Part shown: positions 1 to 11,228 of the stretch, one piece after another
Layout: every line of letters starts with the position of its first letter
Position numbering within the stretch: position 1 is the first letter of the stretch
DNA from: Diphasiastrum complanatum
Lineage: Eukaryota > Streptophyta > Lycopodiopsida > Lycopodiales > Lycopodiaceae
DNA length: 64,000 bases
NCBI GenBank assembly: GCA_029204225.1
Contig: CM055112.1
Location: forward strand, 25,621,922-25,685,921
Reading direction: 5' to 3'
Position numbers and translations under genes: made by a program
The notes under the pieces: generated by a model
What the model was told of the DNA's origin: nothing
What the model saw: the letters and a program-made list of their open reading frames with translations, nothing else
The model's database searches: none

Positions 1-1
1 G

Positions 2-2137
2 AATAGAACCCTTTGTGAATGTGCCAAGGCAATGAGACTACATGCTAATCTTGCTAAGTCTTTTTGGGGGGAAGCTTTAGCATGTGCTAACTATCTATGT
101 AATAGATGGACAAGTGCTTCCTTGGATGGTAAAACTCCTCATGAGGTTCTTTATGGTAGAAGGCCGAGTGTCAAGCATTGTAGGATCTTTGGATGTACAT
201 GTTTTGTCAATATCACACTTGATGATAGAACTAAAGAAGATCCTTCATCAAAGAAGGGTGTGTTTGTTGGCTATAGTGAAGTAAGCAAGGCTTACAAAGT
301 GTACATTCCTTCTACAAAGAAAGTTGTCATAAGTAGGGATGTCATCTTTCATGAAGAGAATGTTTCCAATGTTGTTGATGTTGATGTTGATGTGCCTACT
401 AATCATCATGATGTGCAAGATGTCTTGGATGAAGATGGAGATGCCACTCCAAAGCAAACTTCAAGGAAGACTCAAAGGCAAAGGGCTAAGCCATCAAGGC
501 TAACCTATGATGAAAAAGGAAAGCAAGTGGTGGACAGCTCTAACTTTGCTTTTCTTACCTCTTTTGATGAACCAACTTGTGTAGGTGAAGCAATTCAAAA
601 GAAGGAATGGATCCAAGCCATGGATCATGAGCATCAAGCACTCATCAAAAGCAACACATGGAGGTTGGTAAAGCTTCCAAAGGACAAGAAGGCAATTGGT
701 TGTAAGTGGATCTTCAAGATCAAGACAAATCAAGATGGATCAATCAACAAGTACAAGGCAAGGTTGGTGGCAAAGGGGTATGCTCAAGAATATGGTATTG
801 ACTATGATGAGACCTTTGCACCCGTGGCAAAGATGGTAACTATTCGAATCCTAATCTCTCTTGCAACTCTTTATGATTGGGATATGTGGCAAATGGATGT
901 TACTAATGCCTTCTTGAATGGTGATCTTGAAGAAGATATTTACATGGAGCAACCCGAGGGCTATGTTTCACATGATGAGCCTAATCATGTGTGCTATCTC
1001 CAAAAGAGTTTGTATGGGCTAAAGCAAGCACCAAGGAGTTGGTATGCTAAGCTCAATTCCTTCTTACTTTCTCAAAACTTTGTTATGAGTGAGTATGATC
1101 ATTCTCTCTACTTTAGATTGAATGAAAATGATATCACTTTACTTTTGATCTATGTTGATGACATTATCTTAAGTGGTGGTAACAATCTAGATATAGATGA
1201 AATCAAGATGGCACTCAAAAGAGAGTTTGAAATTCAAGATCTTGGTAAACTTCATTATATCTTAGGAATAGAGATTATTAGAACTTCTAAATCTACATTC
1301 ATATGTCAAGAAAAGTATGTTAACTCTATTCTAAAAAGGTTTCATATGGAAGATTGTAAAGTTGTTTCTACTCCTATGGAATCAAATGTAAAGCTAACTA
1401 CAAGAAGTAATGAAAGATCCTTCAAGGACATTACTCTCTATAGAAAGCTAATAGGATCTCTTATATGGTTAACCATCACAAGACCTGATCTAAGCTTTGT
1501 GGTTGGTAAACTAAGTCAATTTATGCAAGATCCTAGTGAGGCTCATTGGAAGCTAGGAAAGAGAGTACTTAGATACATCTCGGGATCTAGAGATTTTGGC
1601 ATCTTGTATGGAGGTACTACACCTAACCTTTGTGGATTTTCAGATTCAGATTTTGCAGGTGATCAAATGGATAGGAAGTCAACAAGTGCCTTTGCAATCT
1701 ATCTTGGAGATGGAGTGGTCTCATGGCTATCAAAGAAGCAACCAACTATCTCTCTATCTTCCACCGAAGCCGAGTACAAGGCATTAACAACATGCACCAA
1801 GGAGATTCTTTGGATCAAAAGGATGTTATTGGATCTTCACTTGCTGGAACCAGAGAAGACTCCAATCATACTTTGTGATAACCTTTCAGCCCAAAGCTTG
1901 GCAAGCAATCCTGTTTTTCATGCAAGGAGCAAGCACATTGAGATTGCTCACCATTTTGTGAGAGATCAAGTTATTGCCAAAGAGGTGGAGCTTCAACATG
2001 TCTCTTCAAAGGAGTGTGTGGCTGATATCTTCACCAAACCATTGGAAAAGGACCTATATTTAATGCATAGATCTAATCTTGGAATGTGCTCAAAGACTAT
2101 GTTGAAACTAGCATCCAATGTTGAAGAGGGAGTGTGA
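2..2137 (+). CDS. copia polyprotein, integrase C-terminus to RNase H (5' partial)
   Basis: The frame is open from base 2 (NRTLCECAK, just after the integrase glutamate region) to a TGA at 2135-2137. Counting from the Met at 32: the integrase C-terminal domain comes first, then an acidic linker (about residues 115-165), then reverse transcriptase with YVDD at about 374, then RNase H with SDSDFAGD (about 537), SSTEAEY (about 573) and the CDN motif (about 615). The protein ends in VEEGV. It would copy element RNA into cDNA inside cytoplasmic virus-like particles. No frameshift or internal stop is visible, so this part could be functional. The stop codon overlaps the first bases of the 3' LTR. 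Confidence 0.93.
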   Translation, partial: NRTLCECAKAMRLHANLAKSFWGEALACANYLCNRWTSASLDGKTPHEVLYGRRPSVKHCRIFGCTCFVNITLDDRTKEDPSSKKGVFVGYSEVSKAYKVYIPSTKKVVISRDVIFHEENVSNVVDVDVDVPTNHHDVQDVLDEDGDATPKQTSRKTQRQRAKPSRLTYDEKGKQVVDSSNFAFLTSFDEPTCVGEAIQKKEWIQAMDHEHQALIKSNTWRLVKLPKDKKAIGCKWIFKIKTNQDGSINKYKARLVAKGYAQEYGIDYDETFAPVAKMVTIRILISLATLYDWDMWQMDVTNAFLNGDLEEDIYMEQPEGYVSHDEPNHVCYLQKSLYGLKQAPRSWYAKLNSFLLSQNFVMSEYDHSLYFRLNENDITLLLIYVDDIILSGGNNLDIDEIKMALKREFEIQDLGKLHYILGIEIIRTSKSTFICQEKYVNSILKRFHMEDCKVVSTPMESNVKLTTRSNERSFKDITLYRKLIGSLIWLTITRPDLSFVVGKLSQFMQDPSEAHWKLGKRVLRYISGSRDFGILYGGTTPNLCGFSDSDFAGDQMDRKSTSAFAIYLGDGVVSWLSKKQPTISLSSTEAEYKALTTCTKEILWIKRMLLDLHLLEPEKTPIILCDNLSAQSLASNPVFHARSKHIEIAHHFVRDQVIAKEVELQHVSSKECVADIFTKPLEKDLYLMHRSNLGMCSKTMLKLASNVEEGV

Positions 2138-2787
2138 AAATTGTCAACATTTCCTAGCTAGTTTGAGGCCTAAATTGGCTAAAATTGTAAATAGTTTTGG
2201 TTCTGGAGTTTTGCACGTGTGAACCAGGCCACAATGTTTTTATTTACTGTATTTTTTCAGTATGATGAAGTGTCAAACTTCATACCCTTCAAAATGAGAC
2301 CATTTTGATGTATTTTGGTCATATAAGCCATTTTTAGCTATTTTTCCTATATAGGGAATATCTAGGGTCAAGTACCTTCTAGAGAGAGGAGAGAGAGTCA
2401 TCTTCCTCATCCATAAATAGTAGGGAAGTCGTGGAGAACAGGTTGGAGAAACCTTTTGTATGCTTCATTGAGATCAATAGATCATTGTCATTGTTTCTTC
2501 CTCCATTGAGAGCATTGTTGTGTGTATTGTCATCAAGCTATTGTGTATGATCTTAGGTGCTTTCCAAAAGTGGTAGGCTGATGTATTATGGACTGTATAA
2601 TGCTATTTTGGGCCGCACTTGATGTTTATGGAAGTTTCCATTTGTGATAAATGCTTTTTGATCAAGTTCTTTGCATTCTAGGTAGCATAGAATGTGTTGC
2701 CAATTCCTAGCTTATGTAGTTTGGAGTGCAAGCATTCAAGCCAATGATCTTGGAGTTTAGATCCACTTAGGATCTGTATTTTTCACA
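2133..2787 (+). repeat. 3' LTR of copia A
   Basis: 655 bp, starting TGTGAAAATTGTC directly after the polypurine tract GAAGAGGGAG and ending TTTTTCACA, the TG...CA ends expected of an LTR. A TATA-like CTATATAGGG lies at about 2347. CACGTGTGAA lies at 2214-2223, nearer the LTR start than in the B, G and H families. Confidence 0.88.
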
Positions 2788-3017
2788 CATAGCAGGTGGC
2801 TCTCTAAGATATGCAAGTATTAGAGATCAACAGCTCTGTTGATCCCAAGAGTCCATTCTACCATGTTGTCCGGAACATAACAAGAAATGATCTCGGACAA
2901 CTAGTTAGATTCACACCCAGTGCTCTTCAGTGCCTTTAGGAGGCTGTTGAAGATTACATTAGCCTTTTTTTTTAGGATTCTTTTTTGCTTGCCATCCATT
3001 CCAAGAGGGTTACCATA
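2788..3017. other. intergenic, nothing recognised
   Basis: AT-rich sequence between the LTR of A and the decayed gene at 3018. No open frame, tRNA or repeat was recognised. Confidence 0.5.
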
Positions 3018-4142
3018 ATGCCCAAGGATTTTCATCTCCTGAAGAGGATAAGGGATAGATACTGTAGGTTACATATATCTCAGCCTGCTGCTCCTAGACC
3101 AACTCCTGTAGATAGGACTGATCTTTCTATGAAGCGTCCTAGGAAGTAGTTAGCCCCCAAGCGTGCTCCTAAGAAAGTGAAGCCTAACCCTTCAGATTCT
3201 GTGAGGCCTCACCCGAAATCCATTGTAGATAATGTTGCTATTGATAATGCTGTAAATATAGCTCTCTTTATTTTGGATACCCCTTCAATTGCTGTAGATA
3301 CTACACATCCACCTCCTCCTCCTCCTCCAGATTTTAATAAATATATAGATTTGGATGATTATCTTAAATTTGAGAAAGACATATCCGATGTTATAGATAC
3401 TATTGGTACTCCTTTTTGCTTTAGACTAGATGAAGTTGATTTTAGTACTAATTAGAGTTATAGATTGCTTGGATCTCAAAGTCAGACGAGCTTCTATCAA
3501 TGATCCTGTGTAGAGTCCGGGCTCACACTCTTGCAATATGACATTGCAAGAGATTCATCAAATGAGTTGTTGGTGCTGAGTAACTTTCTGCTTCAGGCCT
3601 TCAAGGAGAACAATGACACATTGTCATAGTGTCTGACAAGTGAATTCACACCAGCTATTCCTACAGACATTTCCCATTTCGTGGATTGGCAGATCGTCAG
3701 TTTGGAGGTAAATTCTGTCTTTCTTAATAGTATTTTAAAATCAGTATTCTAATGAAATATTTTCAATCTAATTCATTCTGTTACATAATTGATTTCTTGT
3801 GTTCTGAATTATTTTGCAGTCACCCCAGCAAAATGATTCATTCAGCTATGGGTGGTACACATTATACAATGCCAAGTTGTTTTTTGAGTGGTTCGTCCTT
3901 CAATAAGATGTTGATATTTCTAAGGTAATAGATTCTGTTTATTCTTATTTTGGAATCATGATTAGTTTTCTATTATGGTGATGCATGAATGTTCTATTTT
4001 TTAGTTTACACTTCCTGAGTACACATCAAACCAGGTGTACAGATTTAGACAAGAAATTATCCTGACTATAGTGGCTAGGGCAAGGCTTCAGCCTCCCGTT
4101 ATTAATGATGGTCCAAAGGATAATGTAGTTATACTAAATTAA
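3018..4142 (+). pseudogene. decayed spliced gene with Ulp1/C48-like protease C-terminus
   Basis: An ATG at 3018 opens a basic, proline-rich frame with one in-frame TAG (about 3147), continuing to 3455 and containing seven consecutive prolines. Further on, exon-like pieces sit between good splice signals: one ending at 3707 before GTAAAT, one at 3820-3924 (TTTTGCAG before, GTAATA after) and one at 4005-4142. The last two join in phase 0 and read SPQQNDSFSYGWYTLYNAKL, then a second in-frame stop, then VYRFRQEIILTIVARARL. This resembles the Q...DCG.Y block and terminal helix of Ulp1/SENP (C48) cysteine proteases, often carried by plant MULE transposons. The catalytic Cys position is Tyr. The family call is an inference from this short block; a decayed transposon gene or a decayed host gene would both fit. 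Confidence 0.45.
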
Positions 4143-4464
4143 GATCAGAAAAAATATAGATAACATAGAACAAAAATACATGTATAGACTTCATAGAAAA
4201 ATATACATTGATATATCAAATGCTGTTCCAATTTATGAATTTGGGAGCACAAAATACATGTATAGATGCCCAACTTGGGCTTTCATTTATTGAATGAAAG
4301 AGTGTATACACATTTACTAAAGTTTATTTGAAACTACTGTTCTCCCACAATGGTGATTGTTGTAGGTGGATCTTTGCAGCACATTATATCAGCCCCTGTC
4401 ATTTACACATCTGTGACATGGCAAATATTAGTGGATGTGCAATTGTAAATGATGACATTTTCTA

Positions 4465-5838
4465 TTATTTTGTTCTATTTTGAAATGGCAATAAACATAA
4501 AGTACTTACGAGTCTTCCGTTGATGATAAATTTGAAATATGTTGGTAGATTGGTTTGTAATAGCATGAGCTCTGTTATGATAAAATCAAGCTTCCAATGC
4601 TCTTCCACCTCAACCATAGTCAAATATTCCTCATTGTAGATAATGCTTATCTCCATTCGGTTTATGTGTTAGTTCAAAGTCTTGATCCAGTGGTAGTCAT
4701 GTACCTTCAATTTTTTTGTATCTCTGGTAGCTAAATGTGAGACTGAGCATTTGCTTTTCGATATGATAACGAAAGATCATTGAGGACTTTCTAATCCTGC
4801 ATTCTATGTCATTATTTGTTTTATTATCCCAGCCTTGATCCATGAGATCTGACAAAGTCTCATCTGATAAATCCTTGCAAACAAATAAAGTTGGTGTCCT
4901 ATGAACACTAGCACTCGAGACAAAATCAACAAATATATGCAATGACATAAACCAACTTAGGTGAACAATTTTCGAGCCTGTGCTTATCTTCATAGCATTT
5001 ACAATATCAATGAGTAGCTTGCATCTCAAGGATTCAAAAACAATGCTGTCAGGAGTAGGCCACTCATCACTTTGAAAACTAGGCAATGGAATTGCTTTGA
5101 GGCCAAAACCTCCATCTGTTTGTGGCATATATAAAGATTCATAAAAATAGATACCACAATCTGCAAGTTCCTTTGGACTTCTTCCTCTGTATTGCAGCTT
5201 TCCAACATCAGAGTGAATCACGTCTAATATTCCTGCAAGTGATTGTGCGGGCTCCCACTCACTTATGCATGATGGACATAAATCTGAAAGAAAAAAACAA
5301 TGTCGAAGCATTTACATCATAATCTGAAGAGCAGCAATAAAGGAAATCACCTATGATTGTTGTAGAGTGCATATGTTTTGATATACTTACAGTTACATTT
5401 TTCATGATCATGAGGATTGATATCATGTACTTTGATTTCTGAATGCATATATACATGTTGCACTAAGACTTCTGATATCAATTGACCTCCCGGGGTAGTC
5501 TTAAACTCCAAAATTTTTGCTTTCCAATAAGATTTGTAAGTCATTTTTGCTCTTTTCTTTTGTCGAAAATTGCCCTTTGATGATGGATGCAGCAATACCC
5601 ATGAGTTCATCGTATATTTTGTTGGCTTCCAGTTATCAACTTCATCTTTCTCATTGTAAAGAATCACAGAATCGATTGTAGATATGGGCCTCTTTGCCAT
5701 TGCTATTTTCAAAGCTTGGGCGCCAAAAATCTCTCTGATATGATACTTAATTTTAATTTTTCGTATCACATTTAATCTAATGTGAATGCCAACATAGTCA
5801 CAGTTACTGCGTATACCATATTTTATGTAACTGTACAT
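4465..5838 (-). CDS. putative spliced gene of unknown function, minus strand
   Basis: I do not recognise this protein. Exon 1 is open from 5838 to 5391, where a consensus donor GTAAGTAT follows. The intron is 5284-5390 (107 bp) and ends TTTTTCTTTCAG. Exon 2 starts at 5283 and stays open to about 4700. Both sides of the intron are phase 1 and the joined codon gives KCNYLCPSC, a cysteine cluster made by splicing. The predicted protein is basic at the N-terminus (RQKKRAKMTYK) and has no obvious signal peptide. A third exon (about 4650-4506, followed by donor GTAAGTAC) may continue it, but the joint from exon 2 is unclear and needs a very short intron. It converges on the Ulp1-like pseudogene; the two could be cargo of one DNA transposon. 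Start and 3' end are uncertain. Confidence 0.4.
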
Positions 5839-6639
5839 ACTATATTTCTATAACTATAACTAGTATAGCTAGAAGATTTCATTATACTAACCAACATAGT
5901 CAAGTAAATTTAACTTGAGGTATTGACGTCGGGCAGATTAGCACGTGTCGGGCAGGAAAAAAAAACCAATGGGATACGTCCATGCTGCCCAAACACAAAT
6001 TTCAAAGTTTTCTATATTGCATTTTTATTTTTTAGTTAATTTGGACTATGTTACGTAGATTTCAAATATGTGCATTTTGATTGGGCCTGGTGACGGTCAA
6101 AATTAAGAAAAAAAATAAACGTATCTTTACAAAGGGGCCTTTTTGATATTGAGAACTCCTCTAATGTGTGCTTCAGTGTAATATAGCAGTAGCACGTTTT
6201 TATCTATGTACAATGTAGATGAATGCTTGTTGTGATTGAATGTACTTTCATTGCTGTTTAATCACGCTTGTATACTCACTCTGATCAGAACACGGACGTC
6301 TATGACTCATCAGTTTCTGATCAGACGATGGCTGTCTTTGACGCCTGTGAAACTCGCGATTATTTCAAAACTATACTTCACATTGAATTTGATTTCAGTA
6401 ATACCACACACAAACCATCCCTAATGTCTTCGGTGGACTGTACTCTTGTTTAAGAGTATGAATTGATTTTTAAGATCATGTTGGGCAATCAGAACACATA
6501 AAGCTGTGATTATCTTTTGGCATAAGCTATCTATTAGACTGTTTTTGCACCTAGCAGTTGATTAGAATGGGAGAGCTATTCCGCAATATTCCTACTCTCT
6601 TCTCCATTCTCGTTCTTCCTATCTCCCTTGGCCCATCAA
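5839..6639. other. intergenic, nothing recognised
   Basis: AT-rich. Only short open frames (about 60 codons at 6236-6453) without domain motifs. A short GC-richer patch at 5928-5992 contains GTCGGGCAG twice and CACGTG. Confidence 0.4.
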
Positions 6640-6984
6640 AGAGGGCATGTTCTACATCACCACACTTGCGATGCAACTCCTCCTGAGAAGAATCACACTA
6701 ATGGACTGTGGATCCATCTATTGAGTAACACTACCAAATATTAATGTCGAGTGATCAAATGACTATGGAAGGCAGTTAAGAAGCATCATGATTGCTTCTT
6801 CATCACTCACCACCGATCCAACCACAACAAACTATTCAATAAACACCTGTAGCTTTGTGAAATGAACAGACATCGTGTCACCCTCTGCCATTTTCCTGGT
6901 GATCAGCTTCTTGCGTAGGTAATTAGTGACTCTTTTAGTCTCATATGTTGAGGCTAATGTTTCCCAGGCCTCCTTTGTCGACTT
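6640..6984 (-). pseudogene. copia gag remnant (different lineage from A-C)
   Basis: Read on the minus strand from 6984, the translation gives STKEAWETLASTYETKR, then KMAEGDTMSVHFTKLQ, an in-frame stop, SDEEAIMMLLNCLP, another stop and SFDHS. This is the order of the copia gag (UBN2-type) domain: the EAW...L helix, the recruitment segment and the LP.S(Y/F) motif. Stops at several positions make it dead. No flanking LTR of the same orientation could be paired with it. Confidence 0.65.
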
Positions 6985-7199
6985 CAATCAATAGAAGCAT
7001 GCTCACAGATTCTAGCCGAATATGTGAACATGGGTTTCTTCTTTTTACTTCTCTTCTTTGTTACTTCAGATGGTTACCACTCTGGAAACCAGGTGTTCTT
7101 GCCCGTTTCCAGCAGCCAGTTCTTTACTATTAAGTCCTCTTGTTCAAATTGGTTTCCAGGCAGAATTATTTCTCAATTTGCAATGTGTTTTCCCAGTTA

Positions 7200-7480
7200 G
7201 AATTAAGGTAGAATCCCTGTGTTACTGTACTGTGGGTCCTATCAGTGGATAAGGATCAGTTGGCCTCGCCACGAGGCAAGTCGACGGGACTCGCGTCCCG
7301 CCAACGGCAACCTGGGTCATGCATGGGTTGCTTGAGTGAACAACTATATGTACAGTGTAATTTCATTTTGAGAAATATAGTTGCTATGTGAGCTTGCTGT
7401 GGAGAGTGCTTTCTGTCTACATTACTATGTATCATAATCTGTGTTCTTGTGCAAATCAAATTCTAAGTTGGTATCAGAGC
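7200..7480 (+). repeat. LTR 3' end with tRNA-Met primer binding site
   Basis: TGGTATCAGAGC at 7469-7480 is the usual copia primer binding site (complement of initiator tRNA-Met), so the sequence to its left should be the end of a plus-strand LTR. The LTR start is not clear (around 7200). Two back-to-back perfect GC hairpins (7263-7277 and 7285-7300) lie inside. No gag follows, so only LTR plus leader survive. Confidence 0.5.
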
Positions 7481-8370
7481 CGTACATGGAGTGTACACAG
7501 TACAACATCACCATTGAAGAGAGCTTCGGGAGAACTGTTTTATGAGAGTTCGGGGTTTACGGCGGGTTGAAGATGGAAAGAGCAAATCTACAATCTAACT
7601 ACCAAACTATCTTAGGAAATCAGGTAATAATACAATAACAAGATTAAGCTACTCAACAAGAAACAAGAATCAAGAAAGCTAACTTCCTAATAGCATTCTA
7701 GCAGCCCAAGAATCAAGAAACACCCATTTCTTGATGCTTGGAATACCCGAGAACAATCAAGGACAGGATGGTTAGTGAATATACAAAATCAGATCCACAA
7801 TCTCACCCTCTATAGTTTACCTGCAAGTTGAAACTACAAAATCAAAAAACAAAAAAAATTTCCCCATCTACATTCCACAAAGCAAGAAAGTAAGCAAGAA
7901 ATTTAATTAATCCACAATCACACAAAGAAATCAGAACATGCTCATAGGAATCTCACTCAAGAAGATAGCCATGAACAAGGAGCATTTTAATTGCCAAGAA
8001 ATCGTGGAAGATCTTCTTTATTCAATAAAAAGAAATGACAATACAATCAAAAGATCCCTCACAAGAGAGGGGGGTCCTTAAATAAGCAAGAGGGCTGCCC
8101 ATGTGGAGCCCAAGTGGCAATTCCACTAATTTAGAAATTACATGTGGAAATAGCCCTTCCACTAGAGGTCACCATCAGAAAGTGGCTCACTCTGAATTAT
8201 TTAAGGGGGCTACACCTATTTACATTGCCTAGGAAACATTACTAGCTACTACATGGTCGTTCCTTCTCTCAGGATACACCATGTAGGCTCACATAGAAAA
8301 TAACTGTCATCCTAGCTAGTAATCCTTGGCCCTCTTGCTCGGCTCTCCTCCTTCTGAGACCTCCTCTTTT
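7481..8370. other. probable minus-strand LTR debris
   Basis: No coding sequence. On the minus strand, around 8100-8000, a TATTTAAGGACC promoter-like box is followed about 65 nt on by an AATAAA in TTGAATAAAG, the order expected in an LTR (TATA, then polyadenylation signal). A 22-bp motif CTCCTCCTTCTGAGACCTCC is present twice (8346-8368 and 8374-8396). Borders and family could not be set. Confidence 0.35.
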
Positions 8371-9285
<915 letters not shown>

Positions 9286-9334
9286 AATTAAATGAAAATA
9301 GATTAAGGCATAGATTATACTCTCAGCTTCTTCT

Positions 9335-10136
9335 ACTCTCCTCCTTCTGAAACCACCTCGATCATGGGTGAGAGATACTCTTCAACTTGGCTTGGCATCT
9401 GGGGATTCTCTGAAATCCGCTAACAAAGCCACCTCTCATGACTCAATAACTATTGGAGAAGGTATATTTCAAGAGGAAGTCACATATAGGATCGATCATG
9501 CATTGAGAATGCTTTTTACTTGCCATGGACACCACATAAATACCTTGTTATACACATGATCATAGGGAGTGTGGAAAATGGCACATTCCAAAGCAATCTC
9601 CTAAAAGAACCAACTTATGAACCTTGAGTGAATGACATTTAAGAGCAAACAAGAAGAAAGATACCCCGCCATTTTTACTAAGATTGAATAAGAATGTTTT
9701 TTGTGAGCCTCGAGATTAGACGACACCCACTTGAAATCTTCACAAGCACATACTAATTCACAAATTCTGTGGGTAGTAAAATAGTACATACTAAAAAAAA
9801 GTGAGCAAAAGATATTGCCCTCAGCCTTGTTATGTATTTCAACGGTCAAATCATTCAATAAATATTGCATACATTAATCCAAAACCTAGCTTTCTCCAAA
9901 CTATTCTAAAATATAAGTAAAATAAACTGGTACTCCCTTACCTCATATATACAAGGATGAATCGTGGAAGTGTATGCCCCATGAATCATGCACCTTGTAT
10001 GCCCCTTCCTACTGCACGTAAGTTCCATTATATAGAAGGACTAACTAACTCTATGACCGATATGAGCGTATACGTACTTTCCCTCAAGCACAACATAGTG
10101 ACATATGGATACGAAATCCATGCACTCTTATAATCA
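9335..10136. repeat. direct duplication, copy 2 (no TC tract)
   Basis: Second copy of 8371-9285 with no microsatellite. It carries a short insertion near its right end (GTACTTTCCCTCAAGC, about 10075) before the shared terminal CGAAATCCATGCACTC. Confidence 0.8.
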
Positions 10137-10349
10137 ATTACGAGGTGGTATAAGAAACATATATTGAGATCAAACAATTTATACCTTCAGAGAATTCATG
10201 TAGCAACGCACAGACTCGAGAAATTGCATAGCGGAGAGAGAGAGAGTGAGAAAGATGTAACTACATTCTTATTAACTAATTAACGAGAGAAGAGCAAACT
10301 GCCAATACATAGAGAGAGTGAAGTGGTTGAACCGTCATGTGACATTTGT
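10134..10349. repeat. dispersed repeat, copy 1 (partner at 18153)
   Basis: Shares with 18153-18391 the block from TCAATTACGA through GAGAATTCATGTAGCA.CGCACAGACTCGAGA to GAGAGAGTGAAG.GGT. The orientation is the same. No coding potential. The two copies bracket copia C and the AT-rich repeat. Confidence 0.75.
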
Positions 10350-10580
10350 TGTTTAATCAATTTTCAACTGTCAATCATTCAAATTCTCTCTAACTTTTCA
10401 GCCTTGACTACTGGATTTGCCTTTGCGATGGCATCGCGCCCAATTGCTTTGTAATCAGTTGTACACTGATGCGTTTCAGCGTATCGGTGCAATGAGCAAA
10501 ATACATTTCTGCATTGGCATTTAATTAACCCATACAATGGAATGCGTTTGCTATAGGAAAAGCAATGACTAGGATCATGA
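10350..10580. other. spacer, nothing recognised
   Basis: No gene or repeat recognised between the dispersed repeat and the LTR of copia C. Confidence 0.4.
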
Positions 10581-11214
10581 TGTTGAATTTCACACGTGTG
10601 GACTGTCCACTACATGTACTTGTGATCTCCTAAGGTGTGTAGATGCACCAAGATCAAGACTAGATTGAGATTCAAGATCAATCTTGAATCCTATGGCAAA
10701 AACACACTACTACATCATGAGCTCTCGGGTAGACAGAGAAAGCTAGAAATCAAATAACTCACAAAATCCATGAAATCACCAAATCAATTAGCTTCAAAAT
10801 GAGGAGTACAATGATACTAGTAGGTCCACGAGCTACCACTATGCTTAACTATGATTGGACCATATTTTGTCACCTCTTGATCCTATTGGATCATTGATCT
10901 ATGCACCTCTTAATTCTATTGGACTATATTCAAGCACACCTCAATTTCCTATTGGACCTCACAAGGTTCCACCTCTAAATCCTATTGGACCTCTTGGAAT
11001 TCATCAAACAAAAACTTTACACTTGTCTACACTCTAATTGGCAAGTGTTCAGCCTCTTACTCTATTTTGGCTCAATAGTGGCATTACAAGTGGAAATGCA
11101 TAATTTGCCATCTATGCCAAATTTATTCCTATCAACATCCTACACCTAGATGCTTGATGTAAAAAACATAAGACCCCTATATCTAACATAGATAATCTTT
11201 TTCAATTCTTCACA
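10581..11214 (-). repeat. 3' LTR of copia C
   Basis: 634 bp; TG...CA ends on the minus strand (TGTGAAGAATTG to AAATTCAACA). The palindrome CACACGTGTG (10591-10600) is within 20 nt of the LTR 3' end. About 10868-11005 is a degenerate minisatellite built on TCCTATTGGACCTC. Relative to the 5' LTR, about 105 bp are missing after CACTACTACAT. Confidence 0.9.
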
Positions 11215-11228
11215 CTCCTCCTAAAAAA

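Larger units (their letters stand above)
1..2787 (+). mobile_element. Ty1/copia retrotransposon A, 3' half (5' end off window)
   Basis: The element enters from the left edge in mid-integrase, runs through reverse transcriptase and RNase H, and ends with a complete 3' LTR (2133-2787). The 5' LTR, gag, protease and integrase core lie outside the window. The polyprotein is close in sequence to that of intact element B (38220-44080), so A belongs to the same lineage, but its LTR differs clearly. The 5 bases after the LTR are catag; the matching target duplication cannot be checked because the other end is missing. Confidence 0.93.

Noticed and set aside
10855-11037. 60-codon frame repeated at 16307-16489
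   Set aside because: It lies in the two LTRs of copia C and reflects an LTR minisatellite, not a gene.
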